Source: Sva-07 sp963715825
GTDB lineage: Bacteria > Actinomycetota > Acidimicrobiia > Acidimicrobiales > Ilumatobacteraceae
Assembly (NCBI GenBank): GCA_963715825.1
Contig: CAVQSI010000037.1
Span: 124,001-188,000 of the forward strand
Direction of reading: 5' to 3'
DNA: 64,000 nucleotides
Of this stretch, positions 54,359 to 63,754 are shown one piece after another. The notes under the pieces are model-generated. The model had not been told where the DNA came from and searched no databases. It worked only from the letters and a program-made list of their open reading frames with translations. The translations under genes and the position numbers were made by a program. How positions within the stretch are numbered: position 1 is the first letter of the stretch; each line of letters begins with the position of its first letter.

Positions 54359-55990
54359 GACAGCCGGGGCGTCGATGGCGTCGGACCGCAGCTGCTTGTA
54401 GTCGAGCTTGCCGTTCGCGGCCCGGCCGATCGACGTCACGGCCACCACCCGTTTCGGTGCCTTGTACGCCGCCAGGCGCCCCTTGACGTGCGCGATCAAC
54501 GCCGCTGCGTCGACGACGTCGCCGGCGTGCGGTTCGACGAGCGCGGTGATCGCCTCACCCCACTTCTCGTCGGGGACGCCCACGACCGCAACGTCGGCGA
54601 CGCTGGGGTGCAGCTTCAGACACTCTTCGACCTCCTCGGGATACACCTTCTCGCCGCCGGTGTTGATGCACTGGCTGCCGCGGCCGAGCAGCGTGACCGT
54701 GCCGTCGGCTTCGACGGTCGCGTAGTCGCCCGGGATCGAGTAGCGCTCGCCGTCGATCACCACGAACGTCTGGGCCGACTTCGCCTCGTCCTTGTAGTAG
54801 CCGATCGGCGTGCGGCCGGGAAGTGCCACACGGCCGAGGTCGCCGGAGCCGGGCCGGACGTCGAGGCCGTCGTCGGTGATCACGCGTGTGGTGGGGCCGA
54901 GGTCGAACGTTGCGGTCTGGCCGCTCGACTCGGCGGTCGTGGTGTTCGTGGCCATGCCGATCGCCTCACTCGAGCCGAGCGAGTCGATCATGATCAGGCG
55001 AGGGTTGTGGCGCAAGAGACCTTCCTTGGACTCCTTCGACCACATCACACCGGACGACACGATCACCCGCAGCGTCGAGATGTCCCACCGGTCGGGTTCG
55101 GCGTCGAGCGCCCGCAGGATCGGCTTGGCGAACGCATCACCGACGATCGCCGTGGAGTTGATGCCGTGGTGCTGCACGGCGTCGAGGAACTCCTCGGCGC
55201 TGAAGTGGCGACCCTCCATCGTGGTGATCGACCCGCCGACCATCAGGTTGCTGAGCGCGTTGAACAGCCCGGTGCCGTGCATCAGCGGCGCCGCCGGCAT
55301 GTTGCGCGGGCCGGCCTTCACGATCCGCTCGGCGACGGCGTCGAGGTCCTGCTCGGGCGGCAGGCGCTTCTTGTTGTTGGCGTCGAGCACGCCGAACAGG
55401 TCGTCCTGGCGCCACATGACGCCCTTGGGCATGCCGGTGGTGCCGCCGGTGTACAGCAGCAGGAGGTGGTCGCCGGTGCGTCCCCACGGTCCCTCGACGT
55501 TGTCGTCGGTGCCGGCGTTTGCTGCGTCCTCGTAGGGCGTCGCCCAGTCGGGGCAGGGTCCGCTCGCGTCGTCGACCCACAACCAGGTGCGCACCTTCGG
55601 CACGCGGCTGCGGATGGCGTCGCACTGCTCGCTGAACGTGCCGTGGAACACGACCGCGGTGGCGTCGGCGTTGTCCCAGAGGTAGACGAGTTCGTCGGCG
55701 GCGTAGCGGTAGTTGGTGTTGACGACCGCGAAGCCGGCCTTGAACGCCGCGAAGACCGACTCGAGGTACTCGGGGCTGTTGTAGAGGTACTGGGCCACCT
55801 TGTCCTGCTCGGCCGACTCGGGCCCCAACAGCGTGGCAGCGACGCCGTTGGCGCGTCGGTTGAACTCGGCCCACGTATGGGTGCGCTCGCCCTGCTGTTG
55901 GGCGAGCGCATCGGGGATCTGAGCTGCCACCGTCTCCCAGAGATCGGCAAAGTTCCACCCGGCTTCGGTCCCGCGATCGGTCATCGTCAC
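54356..55990 (-). CDS. AMP-dependent acyl-CoA synthetase, FadD19/FadD17-like
   Basis: The 544-residue ligase has P-loop LLYTGGTTGMPKGVMWRQDD, DSLGSSEAIG, GRGSQCINTGGEKVYPEEVE and a C-terminal RAANGKLDYKQL with the catalytic Lys. GGTTGMPKGVMWRQDDLFG is characteristic of the actinobacterial steroid/long-chain FadD19-type ligases. The specific substrate is inference. GTG 55990 has TACCTT 7 bases upstream. Confidence 0.88.
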   Translation of the reverse strand: MTMTDRGTEAGWNFADLWETVAAQIPDALAQQQGERTHTWAEFNRRANGVAATLLGPESAEQDKVAQYLYNSPEYLESVFAAFKAGFAVVNTNYRYAADELVYLWDNADATAVVFHGTFSEQCDAIRSRVPKVRTWLWVDDASGPCPDWATPYEDAANAGTDDNVEGPWGRTGDHLLLLYTGGTTGMPKGVMWRQDDLFGVLDANNKKRLPPEQDLDAVAERIVKAGPRNMPAAPLMHGTGLFNALSNLMVGGSITTMEGRHFSAEEFLDAVQHHGINSTAIVGDAFAKPILRALDAEPDRWDISTLRVIVSSGVMWSKESKEGLLRHNPRLIMIDSLGSSEAIGMATNTTTAESSGQTATFDLGPTTRVITDDGLDVRPGSGDLGRVALPGRTPIGYYKDEAKSAQTFVVIDGERYSIPGDYATVEADGTVTLLGRGSQCINTGGEKVYPEEVEECLKLHPSVADVAVVGVPDEKWGEAITALVEPHAGDVVDAAALIAHVKGRLAAYKAPKRVVAVTSIGRAANGKLDYKQLRSDAIDAPAV

Positions 55991-55997
55991 GCCGACG

Positions 55998-56003
55998 AAG
56001 GTA
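55998..56003 (-). promoter_or_regulatory. -10 TACCTT of FadD19-like ligase gene
   Basis: Hexamer 7 bases before GTG 55990. Confidence 0.55.
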
Positions 56004-56110
56004 GCCGCGGGTTGCTCACGCCGTCGCAGTGTCGATCCGGGGGCGGGTTGGGTGACGTTCGGCTCGGACAGGTCGCGCGGACGCTCATGGCCCAGGCTGG
56101 AGGCCTCGAT

Positions 56111-56914
56111 TCAGTCGGGTGGGCCCTGGCGGAGGCGGTCGTAGGCAGCGGTGACGGGCGAGTGCTCGGCCATCGCGTCCCACATCGATTCGATCCACCA
56201 GCTCGCGCCGGCGTCGGCGTACGCGGCGGGGGAGTGCTCGGACATCGTGCCCTCGACGATGATGTCGACGTCGTCCGCCGGGCGATCGGCGTCGAGTTGG
56301 GCCCGGAGGTCGGCAACCTCGTCGAGGTGTGGTTGGCGAGCGCCGCCGCCGTCGTCGAGTACCTGTGGGATCACGCCGTCCCACCGCATCGCACGGGCCA
56401 TCGACCTCTGGCGGCCGAGTGCACCGACGCACCAGATCGGAACCCGGGGCTGCTGCACGGTGTGGCCGATCGTCGGGAACTCGGTCGGCGACACGGTGTA
56501 GTGCGCGCCGTTGTACGCGAACGGCTGGCCGCCCCAGAGTCCGCACACGATGTCGAGTGTCTCGTCCATGAGTTCGGCGCGAACTCGACGGTCGCACTCT
56601 TCGCCGAAGGTGTCGAAGCCGGAGTTGATCGCCCCGAGGCCGACCGAGAGTGTGACCCGGCCGCTGGAGATCCGGTCGACGGTCGCCACCTGGCTTGCCA
56701 GTTCCCACGGGCGCCGACGCGACGGCGGGGTGAGCAGGGTTCCCAGTCGGATCTTCGTGGTGCGGACCGCAGCGAGGCCGAGCGAGACCCAGGCGTCGAC
56801 GCCCCACACCGGCTCCCACACGAACAGCCCGTCCCAGCCGGCGTCCTCGGCCGCGGCGGCGAGATCGCCGACATCCTCGGCGTCGCCCCACGGGACCACA
56901 AAGCCGAACTTCAT
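56111..56914 (-). CDS. LLM-class flavin/F420-dependent oxidoreductase
   Basis: The 267-residue protein begins MKFGFVVPWGDAEDVGDLA, with LGTLLTPPSRRRPWELASQ and GRVTLSVGLGA strands of the luciferase-like barrel. The C-terminal third is shorter than in full-length members. Substrate is unknown. TACGGT lies 7 bases before ATG 56914. It is divergent from the flavoprotein gene at 57003. Confidence 0.83.
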   Translation of the reverse strand: MKFGFVVPWGDAEDVGDLAAAAEDAGWDGLFVWEPVWGVDAWVSLGLAAVRTTKIRLGTLLTPPSRRRPWELASQVATVDRISSGRVTLSVGLGAINSGFDTFGEECDRRVRAELMDETLDIVCGLWGGQPFAYNGAHYTVSPTEFPTIGHTVQQPRVPIWCVGALGRQRSMARAMRWDGVIPQVLDDGGGARQPHLDEVADLRAQLDADRPADDVDIIVEGTMSEHSPAAYADAGASWWIESMWDAMAEHSPVTAAYDRLRQGPPD

Positions 56915-56921
56915 GATGTCG

Positions 56922-56927
56922 ACCGTA
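56922..56927 (-). promoter_or_regulatory. -10 TACGGT of second LLM oxidoreductase gene
   Basis: Hexamer 7 bases before ATG 56914. Confidence 0.55.
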
Positions 56928-56989
56928 GACCCTGTGGCGGACACGTGCACGCGGTCCGTTCCACCACCTCTGGGATCGCGGTGTCGGCC

Positions 56990-56995
56990 TACAGT
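56990..56995 (+). promoter_or_regulatory. -10 TACAGT of catabolic operon (57003 onward)
   Basis: Hexamer 7 bases before ATG 57003. Confidence 0.55.
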
Positions 56996-57002
56996 CGGGT
57001 GC

Positions 57003-58142
57003 ATGACCAGCGCACCCGCCATCGTCGATGCGGCCCGCGACCTCGCCGAGCTGATCGAGGCCAACGCCGACGACGGCGAACGCATCCGGCGCCTGCCGCT
57101 GGCCACGGTCAAGGGATTGCGCGATGCCCAGCTGCTGCGGATGTGTGTTCCTCGGGCCTACGGCGGCCCAGAGGTCGACCCCGTCACCCTCGTGCGGGCG
57201 ATCGAAGCGGTCGCTCGCAGCGACGGTGGCGCCGGCTGGTGCACGATGATCGCCTCGACGACGTCGTCGATGGCGTCGCTCCTTCCCGACGAAGCGGCCC
57301 GGGAGATCTACGGCGATCCCCACTCGATCACCGGCGGTGTCTTCGCGCCGAACGGCAAGGGCAACGCGGTCACCGTCGATGGCGTCGACGGGTTCTCGGT
57401 GACGGGTCGTTGGGCGTGGGGGAGCGGCACACAGCACTGCCAGTGGGTGCTGGGCGGCGCGCTCTGTGACGACGGGACGTTCCGGTTGTGCTGGTTCCCA
57501 CAGTCCGCTGTCACCTTCCACGACACGTGGTACACGACCGGGATGCGTGGGTCGGGCTCACTCGACTACTCGGTCGACGACGTGTTCGTGCCGGCCGGTC
57601 GGACCATCCAGCCGGCGGTGACCCGTCCGGTGGTGCGCACGCCGCTGTCACAGTTCCCGAACTTCACGCTGCTCGCCGCCGGCGTGTCGGCGGTGGGGCT
57701 TGGGGTGGCACGTCGGGCGCTCGACGAACTCGTCGAACTCGCCCAGGGCAAGAAGCCGCAGTACTCCTCCAAGACGTTGGCCCAGAGCGGGTTCACCCAG
57801 ATCGAGCTGGCGCGCGCCGAAGCCAAGCTGCGCGCTGCGCGGGCGTTCCTGCTCGACGAGCTGGCGTCGGCGTGGGACACCGCGGTCGCCGGCGACGACG
57901 TCAGCGTCGAAGCCCGCACCGGCATCCGGCTCGCGGCAACCCACGCCGCGAGCGTCGGTGCCGAGGTGGCCGACGTGGCCTTCACGTTGGCGGGCGGCAC
58001 TGCCGTGTACGACACCAGCCGACTCGGCCGGTGCCTGCGCGACGCACACATCGTCACCCAGCACATCCAGACCGCACCGAAGCTCAACGAGACGATCGGC
58101 CGCCTGCTGCTGGGCCTCGACGTCGACACCTCGATGTTCTGA
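57003..58142 (+). CDS. Acyl-CoA-dehydrogenase-fold flavin monooxygenase (HsaA-like)
   Basis: The 379-residue protein has the acyl-CoA dehydrogenase fold, but the C-terminus (DTSRLGRCLRDAHIVTQHIQ) carries the RDxH...QH pattern of two-component flavin-dependent hydroxylases such as HsaA. SDGGAGWCTMI and FSVTGRWAWGSGT are also typical. A reductase partner would be needed; the downstream nitroreductase is a candidate only by position. TACAGT lies 7 bases before ATG 57003. The stop overlaps the next start. Confidence 0.78.
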   Translation: MTSAPAIVDAARDLAELIEANADDGERIRRLPLATVKGLRDAQLLRMCVPRAYGGPEVDPVTLVRAIEAVARSDGGAGWCTMIASTTSSMASLLPDEAAREIYGDPHSITGGVFAPNGKGNAVTVDGVDGFSVTGRWAWGSGTQHCQWVLGGALCDDGTFRLCWFPQSAVTFHDTWYTTGMRGSGSLDYSVDDVFVPAGRTIQPAVTRPVVRTPLSQFPNFTLLAAGVSAVGLGVARRALDELVELAQGKKPQYSSKTLAQSGFTQIELARAEAKLRAARAFLLDELASAWDTAVAGDDVSVEARTGIRLAATHAASVGAEVADVAFTLAGGTAVYDTSRLGRCLRDAHIVTQHIQTAPKLNETIGRLLLGLDVDTSMF

Positions 58143-58921
58143 TGGACACGATTCGAACCGAGCGTGACGGCGACCTGTTGATCGTCACGATCGACCATCC
58201 CGACTCGGCGATGAACGCCGTCGACGAACGGCTCCACCACGACCTGTGGGAGCTGTTCCGGCAGTTGTCCGCCGAGCGTGAGGCGAGAGCGATCGTGCTC
58301 ACCGGGTCGGGGCGGGCGTTCTCGGCGGGCGGCGACATGTCGTGGTTCCCTGAGCTGCGACACCCCGACCGGCTCCACGCGCTGCGACGCGAGGGCAAGC
58401 AACTGATCTGGAACCTGCTCGACGTCGAGGTGCCGATCGTGTGCGCCCTCAACGGTCCGGCTGTGGGGCTCGGTGCGTCGGTGGCGCTGCTGTGCGACGT
58501 GATCGTGATGGCCGACACGGCGGCGATCATCGACCCGCACGTGCAGGTCGGCCTCGTCGCCGGCGACGGCGGCGCGGCGATCTGGCCGCTGCTGCTCGGG
58601 CCGCTCGCCGCGAAGCGGCATCTGATGCTGGGCGAGCCGCTCACCGCGGACGTGGCGCTGGCGATGGGTGTTGCCGCCGAGGTGTGCCCGCCCGACGAGG
58701 TGGCCGCAACCGCGTTGCGGTGGGCGAACCGGATCGCCGCGCAGCCCCCGCTCGCCGTCCAGGGCACCAAGATCGCCGTGAACGCACAGATCAAGCAGGC
58801 GTTGCTGACCAGCTTCGACGTGTCGACGGCGCTCGAGATCACCTGCTTCCACTCCGCCGACCACGCCGAGGCCGTCGACGCCTTCGTCGACAAACGCACA
58901 CCCCGTTTTGAAGGACGATGA
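58142..58921 (+). CDS. Enoyl-CoA hydratase/isomerase
   Basis: The 259-residue crotonase-fold protein has the oxyanion-hole block GRAFSAGGDMSWF and ALNGPAVGLGASVALLCDV. The two catalytic Glu positions of classical hydratases are not clearly both present (region LVAGDGGAAIWP), so isomerase or another crotonase activity is possible. It overlaps both neighbours by one to four bases, so it lies within an operon. Confidence 0.83.
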   Translation: MDTIRTERDGDLLIVTIDHPDSAMNAVDERLHHDLWELFRQLSAEREARAIVLTGSGRAFSAGGDMSWFPELRHPDRLHALRREGKQLIWNLLDVEVPIVCALNGPAVGLGASVALLCDVIVMADTAAIIDPHVQVGLVAGDGGAAIWPLLLGPLAAKRHLMLGEPLTADVALAMGVAAEVCPPDEVAATALRWANRIAAQPPLAVQGTKIAVNAQIKQALLTSFDVSTALEITCFHSADHAEAVDAFVDKRTPRFEGR

Positions 58922-59625
58922 TTCGAGGGACGATGACCAACGAGATCCACCAGTCCGGCGTCGAAGCGATCGAAGCGTTGATGACCACCCGGGCGATCCG
59001 CCGCTTCACCGACGAGCCGGTGACCGACGACGAGATCACGATCTGTCTGCGTGCGGCGCAGCAGGCGCCGAGCGGCGGCAACGTGCAGCCGCAGCAGTAC
59101 GTCGTGGTCACCGACGCCGACAAGAAGGCCGAGATCGCGCAGCTCTACCGCTCGTCGTTCGACCGGTACGAGAAGTCGCTGCCCGACGCCTCGGCGTTCC
59201 GCGACGAGGCGCAGGCGGAATCGTGGCGCAAGACGCGGGCGGCGAGCCGCCACCTGGCCGACCACGTGCAGGACGCTCCAGCGATCGTGTTCTTCCTGCA
59301 GCCCATCATCCCGTGGACGCCGTCCGACGACGAGGGTCCGATGGACATCGGTCGGCTCGACGCGAGCGTCTACCCGGCGGTCCAGAACTTCTGTGTGGCC
59401 GCCCGGGCACTCGGGATCGGCACCTCGCTGACCACGGTGATCCGGATCCACGCTTCCGAGACGTTGGAGGCGCTCGGCGTGCCCGCCAACGACGACGGCA
59501 GCCCCCGCTTCGAGATCGCGGCCTGCATCCCGATCGGTCGCCCCGCCGGCAACTTCGGTGTGGCCCCCCGCAAACCCGCGAGCGCCGTCACGCACTGGAA
59601 CACCTTCGGCGACCGCCGCCGCTGA
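58918..59625 (+). CDS. Nitroreductase-family flavoprotein
   Basis: The product is 235 residues from ATG 58918 (ATGA overlap with the hydratase stop) or 230 from ATG 58933. The FMN-binding TTRAIRRFTDEPV start, AAQQAPSGGNVQPQ and ARALGIGTSLTTV are family hallmarks. It is probably an NAD(P)H-dependent reductase; substrate is unknown. It is fourth from last in a tightly packed plus-strand block and could supply reducing equivalents to neighbours. Confidence 0.85.
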   Translation: MIRGTMTNEIHQSGVEAIEALMTTRAIRRFTDEPVTDDEITICLRAAQQAPSGGNVQPQQYVVVTDADKKAEIAQLYRSSFDRYEKSLPDASAFRDEAQAESWRKTRAASRHLADHVQDAPAIVFFLQPIIPWTPSDDEGPMDIGRLDASVYPAVQNFCVAARALGIGTSLTTVIRIHASETLEALGVPANDDGSPRFEIAACIPIGRPAGNFGVAPRKPASAVTHWNTFGDRRR

Positions 59626-59659
59626 GCCGACCGCGCCGGCGATCTGCGACGATGGCGCC

Positions 59660-60853
59660 ATGACCACCACCGAGTCAGATCGCCTCACCGTCGACCTCCT
59701 CGACCCGGCGTTGTACCAGCGCAATCCGCACGATGTGTGGGCGTGGATGCGGGCCAACGAGCCGGTGTACCGCGACGACCGCAACGGACTGTGGGCGGTG
59801 ACCCGCCACGCCGACCTGATGGACGTCGAGCGCCGATCCACCGTGTTCCTCTCCGGTCAGGGTTATCGGGCACTGTGGTCGCCCGACGAGATCAACATGA
59901 TCGCCCAGGACGACCCCCGCCATCGACAGCAACGGATGCTCGTCCAGCCCAAGCTCACCGGGAGGTCGGTCGCCCAACGCCAGGCCGAGATCGCCACGCT
60001 GGTCACCGAGCTGATCGACGATGCGCTCGCCGCCGGCGACGAGATGGACGTGATCGAGGCCCTGGCGGGGCAGCTCCCGGCGCGTTTCACCGCTCGCATC
60101 CTCGGCTTCCCGGAGGAGATGTGGCCGCAGATCAAGAGCTGGTCCGAGCGCCTCATGCGCACCGACGACCGCGACCGGAGCGGCGAGTCGTTCCGTGACT
60201 TCTTCGCCGCCAACATGGAGTTCGTCGGCGTGCTCGGTGAGATCGCCCCGAAGAAGATGGCCGAGCCGGGCGACGACCTGATCAGCGTCTGGCTGCACTC
60301 GACGATCGACGGCGAACCGTTGCCTCCCGCCGCGATCGTGCACGAGGTCGGGCTCTTCATCGCCGGCGGCGCCGAGACCACTCGCACCGCGATCAGTCAC
60401 GGCCTGCACGCCTTCGCGCAGCACCCCGAGCAGTGGGACGCGATCGGCAACGATCCCGAACTGGTGCCGGGAGCGGTCGAAGAGGTGCTGCGATGGGTGA
60501 CGCCGCTCAACAACTTCTTCCGGCGCGCCGCCAGCGACGACCGGATCGGCGACCAGCCGGTGCAGCGCGGTGATCGGGTCATCCTGCTGTACCCGTCGGC
60601 GAACCGCGACGAGGCGGTGTTCGCCGATCCGTTCAGCTTCGACATCCGCCGCAACCCGAACCCGCACGTCGCGTTCGGCTTCGGGACGCACCTGTGCATC
60701 GGCACCCACGTCGCCCGGGCCTCGCTCGCCGCAGTGTTCGGTCAGCTGAGCGCACGGATCACCGACCTCCGAGTCGTCGAGGAGCCCGTCGTCGAGGCGA
60801 ACATCTTCGCCCGCGCCGTCCAGTCGTTCCGTCTCGGCTACACCGTGCGCTGA
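59660..60853 (+). CDS. Cytochrome P450
   Basis: The 397-residue class I bacterial P450 has I-helix AGGAETTRTA (Glu-Thr acid-alcohol pair), ExxR in EEVLRW and the heme loop FGFGTHLCIGTH with Cys346 as thiolate ligand. It hydroxylates a probably lipophilic substrate and needs ferredoxin and a reductase, neither seen nearby. It lies 34 bases after the nitroreductase. Actinobacterial P450s of this type often act on steroids or terpenoids; that is inference. Confidence 0.9.
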   Translation: MTTTESDRLTVDLLDPALYQRNPHDVWAWMRANEPVYRDDRNGLWAVTRHADLMDVERRSTVFLSGQGYRALWSPDEINMIAQDDPRHRQQRMLVQPKLTGRSVAQRQAEIATLVTELIDDALAAGDEMDVIEALAGQLPARFTARILGFPEEMWPQIKSWSERLMRTDDRDRSGESFRDFFAANMEFVGVLGEIAPKKMAEPGDDLISVWLHSTIDGEPLPPAAIVHEVGLFIAGGAETTRTAISHGLHAFAQHPEQWDAIGNDPELVPGAVEEVLRWVTPLNNFFRRAASDDRIGDQPVQRGDRVILLYPSANRDEAVFADPFSFDIRRNPNPHVAFGFGTHLCIGTHVARASLAAVFGQLSARITDLRVVEEPVVEANIFARAVQSFRLGYTVR

Positions 60854-60860
60854 CCTGGGC

Positions 60861-60866
60861 TACGTT
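60861..60866 (+). promoter_or_regulatory. -10 TACGTT of third acyl-CoA ligase gene
   Basis: Hexamer 8 bases before ATG 60875, just past the P450 stop. Confidence 0.5.
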
Positions 60867-60874
60867 CTCGCGCC

Positions 60875-62441
60875 ATGGGGAACATCAACAGCCTGGCTGA
60901 CATCATCCGCGTCCACGGGGCCGACCGCGCCGATCGACCGGCGCTGATCCAGGACGAACGCACGCAGACGTGGGCCGAGCTCGCCGCCCGGTCGGCGCAG
61001 GTCGCGCAGGGCCTCGCCGCCGATGGGGTCGGCTCGCAGGACCGTGTGGCGTTCATCGACAAGAACGGCATCGAGCACTTCGAGGTGTTCTTCGGCGCAG
61101 CGCTGCTCAACGCGGTGTGCGTCGACGTCAACTGGCGCCTCGCGCCGCCGGAGGTCGAGTACATCGTGAACGACGCCGACGCCAAGGTTCTCGTGATCGG
61201 CCCGGACTTCGTGCCGATGATCGATGCGATCCGCGACAACCTCACCACGGTCAGCCGGATCCTGGTGATCGGCGGCCACGACGGGTACGAGAACTACGAG
61301 GACTGGGTGTCGTCGTTCCCGGCGGACGATCCGGGGACCACCTCGACGAACGACGACGTCGCCTTCCAGCTGTACTCGTCGGGCACGACCGGACGCCCGA
61401 AAGGTGTGATGCTCACCAACGACAACTTCTTCAGCCTCCTGCCGCTGGCGAAGGAGATGTGGGAACTCGACCCCGACGCCGTCAACCTGATCGCGATGCC
61501 GCTGTTCCACATCGGCGGTGGCGGCTGGGCGGTCGCCGGCATGTACGAGGGGTGCACGTCGGTGATCTTCCGCGAACTCGACCCGGCGGCGCTGATCCGC
61601 ACGATCGAGGAGCAGCAGCATCACGCACGCGTTCATCGTGCCGGCGGTGCTGGCCTTCATGCTGATGGTGCCCGGCGTCGCCGACGCGGACTACTCGAGC
61701 CTGAAGATCGTCGTGTACGGAGCCTCACCGATCAGTGAGGACGTGCTCGCGAAGTGCGTCGAGATGTTCAAGCCGTGCAAGTTCTGGCAGGCCTACGGCC
61801 TGACCGAGACGACGGGGGCGGTCGTCAACCTCGCCCCGGAGGATCACGACACGACCGGGCCGAACCGGCACCGCCTCCGGTCGTGCGGCCTGCCCGGCCC
61901 CGGCGTCGAGATTCGCATCGTCGGCGACGACGACCAACAGTGCGAGGTCGGCGAGGTCGGCGAGATCTGGATCCGGTCCGGCCAGGTGATGAAGGGCTAC
62001 TGGAAGCAGCCCGAGGAGACCGAGAAGGCGGTGACACCCGACGGCTGGTTCAAGTCCGGCGACGCCGGCTACCTCGACGCCGACGGCTACCTCTACATCC
62101 ACGACCGGGTGAAGGACATGATCGTGTCCGGCGGCGAGAACGTGTACCCGGCCGAGGTCGAGAACGTGCTGATGGGTCACCCCGGCATCGCCGACGTGGC
62201 GGTGATCGGCGTGCCCCACGAGAAGTGGGGCGAGACGGCCAAGGCAATCGTGGTGAAGGCCCCCGATTCCGAGGTGACCGAGGCCGAGATCATCGCCTAC
62301 GCCAAGGAGCGTCTGGCCACCTTCAAGTGTCCGACGTCGGTCGACTGGACCGACATGTTGCCGCGCAATCCGAGCGGCAAGGTGCTCAAGAGGGACCTAC
62401 GCGAACCGTTCTGGGAAGGCCACGACCGCCGCGTCGGCTGA
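60875..62441 (+). CDS. AMP-dependent acyl-CoA synthetase (one-base frame break)
   Basis: The reconstructed ligase has 521 residues. The first frame carries the P-loop LYSSGTTGRPKGVM and ends at TIEEQ. The second begins SITHAFIVPAVLAFMLM near 61616 and continues through AYGLTETTGAVVN, DRVKDMIVSGGENVYPAEVE and NPSGKVLKRDLREPFW. Dropping one base at ~61613-61617 joins them in an exact codon count. As written, it would truncate just after the P-loop half. TACGTT lies 8 bases before ATG 60875. Confidence 0.85.
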
Positions 62442-62453
62442 CCGGCCCGGGAC

Positions 62454-63107
62454 TCACGCAGTCGAGCGGCCCTGACGGTCGATCTCGAAGAGCCGGATCT
62501 TGTCGTCGTTCGACACCGCTCGGCGCGCCTGCTCGATCAGGTCAGGGTCGTTCACGTGGAGCGCGACGACGATCGCGTCGGCGGCGTCCGGATCGATGAA
62601 CCCCTGCTGATAGGCCTGACTCTGGCCGGTGCCGATCACGAAGCTCCACACGGCGGTCACGTAGAAGCCGAAGATCGCGCCGCCGAGCGCTGCTGCCGCA
62701 GTCGCCGGGCCGCTCTCGGTGATGAACCACACCCCGAGACCGATGATCAGCGCACAGACGACGGCGCCGGGGATCCCGCCGATCAGCGTGCGTCGCGCGG
62801 CATGATTCGTCACACCCTCGGGGTCGGCTTCGTGGGTGGCTTCGCGATCCACCGAGTGGCCGAGCACCAGCATCGTGGTGTCGGAGTCGTGCTCGGTGGT
62901 CCGCTCGAAGTCGAGCGCCACCACCCGTGCTGCCTCGATGTCGTCGGTGATCGCCACCAGGTTGTGGCGCTGCAGCGTGGCCGTCGGATTCGAGTTCGAC
63001 ACCTCGCTCAAGTGCGGGGCCTGCTCGCGGGCCCAGGAGGTCACCGTCAGCGGGGCGTCGGTCGCGGCGTCGGGTTCGGTGGCGTGGATGCGGTCGGATT
63101 CGTTCAT
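62454..63107 (-). CDS. Membrane protein with two helices and cytosolic ends, unknown
   Basis: The 217-residue protein has a soluble N-terminal ~95 residues with a flavoprotein- or stress-like strand (HNLVAITDDIEAARVVALDF). Two helices follow (~110-132, GIPGAVVCALIIGLGVWFI; ~136-158, AALGGAIFGFYVTAVWSFVI), then a hydrophilic tail. A glycine-zipper-like spacing is visible in the helices. AGAGGGA lies before the ATG. Confidence 0.65.
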   Translation of the reverse strand: MNESDRIHATEPDAATDAPLTVTSWAREQAPHLSEVSNSNPTATLQRHNLVAITDDIEAARVVALDFERTTEHDSDTTMLVLGHSVDREATHEADPEGVTNHAARRTLIGGIPGAVVCALIIGLGVWFITESGPATAAAALGGAIFGFYVTAVWSFVIGTGQSQAYQQGFIDPDAADAIVVALHVNDPDLIEQARRAVSNDDKIRLFEIDRQGRSTA

Positions 63108-63225
63108 GTCGTCCCTCTTGTGTCGGCTGGCGTCGTCGTACCCGTTGACGGCGCTCGGCAAACCGGGCCGCCGCCCCGGTCGCTCCGACGCCCGATCGCC
63201 CGGCGGTGGCTGGGAGACTTCGGCG

Positions 63226-63717
63226 ATGCCGGGGCTGACCACTGACGAACTCCACGCCTTCCTCGACGAACCGGGCCACCTGCTGCGGCTCGGAACCATC
63301 GGTGTCGACGCACTCCCGCGCGTCGTGCCGATCTGGTTCGCTCATCGCGACGGCGCGATCTGGTTCACGCCACGGGCGCGGTCGGCGTGGCTGGCGGACC
63401 TGCGGGCGAACGATGCGGTGTGCGCCACGATCGACGAGTCGGCGCACCCGATGCGCAAGCTGATCGCGCGCGGTCGTGCCGAGCTGGTGCACGACCTCGG
63501 TGCCGACGGCGAGTGGCGTGACCTGTACCGCTCGATCGCGTGCCGGTACACACCCGAGCGGTTCGCCGACGCCTACCTGGCCGACACGATCGACGAGCCA
63601 CGGGCGTTGTTCCGCTTGGTGCTCGCCGACGCCGCCGTGTCGACCTGGCGGATGCCGATCGTCGACCGAGGCGAGAATCCGCTCGCCGTCTGGTCGACGC
63701 AGTACTACCACCGCTGA
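63226..63717 (+). CDS. PPOX-class (pyridoxamine 5'-phosphate oxidase-like) protein
   Basis: The 163-residue split-barrel flavin/F420-binding protein contains LLRLGTIGVDALPRVVPIWF and IWFTPRARSAWLADLRAN, which are typical of the FMN or F420-binding PPOX family. It is likely a reductase or stress protein; cofactor and substrate cannot be told apart from sequence. No promoter hexamer is evident. Confidence 0.82.
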   Translation: MPGLTTDELHAFLDEPGHLLRLGTIGVDALPRVVPIWFAHRDGAIWFTPRARSAWLADLRANDAVCATIDESAHPMRKLIARGRAELVHDLGADGEWRDLYRSIACRYTPERFADAYLADTIDEPRALFRLVLADAAVSTWRMPIVDRGENPLAVWSTQYYHR

Positions 63718-63754
63718 GCGCCTGCCGCCCACGCGCTGATCCGGCGCTGACCGA

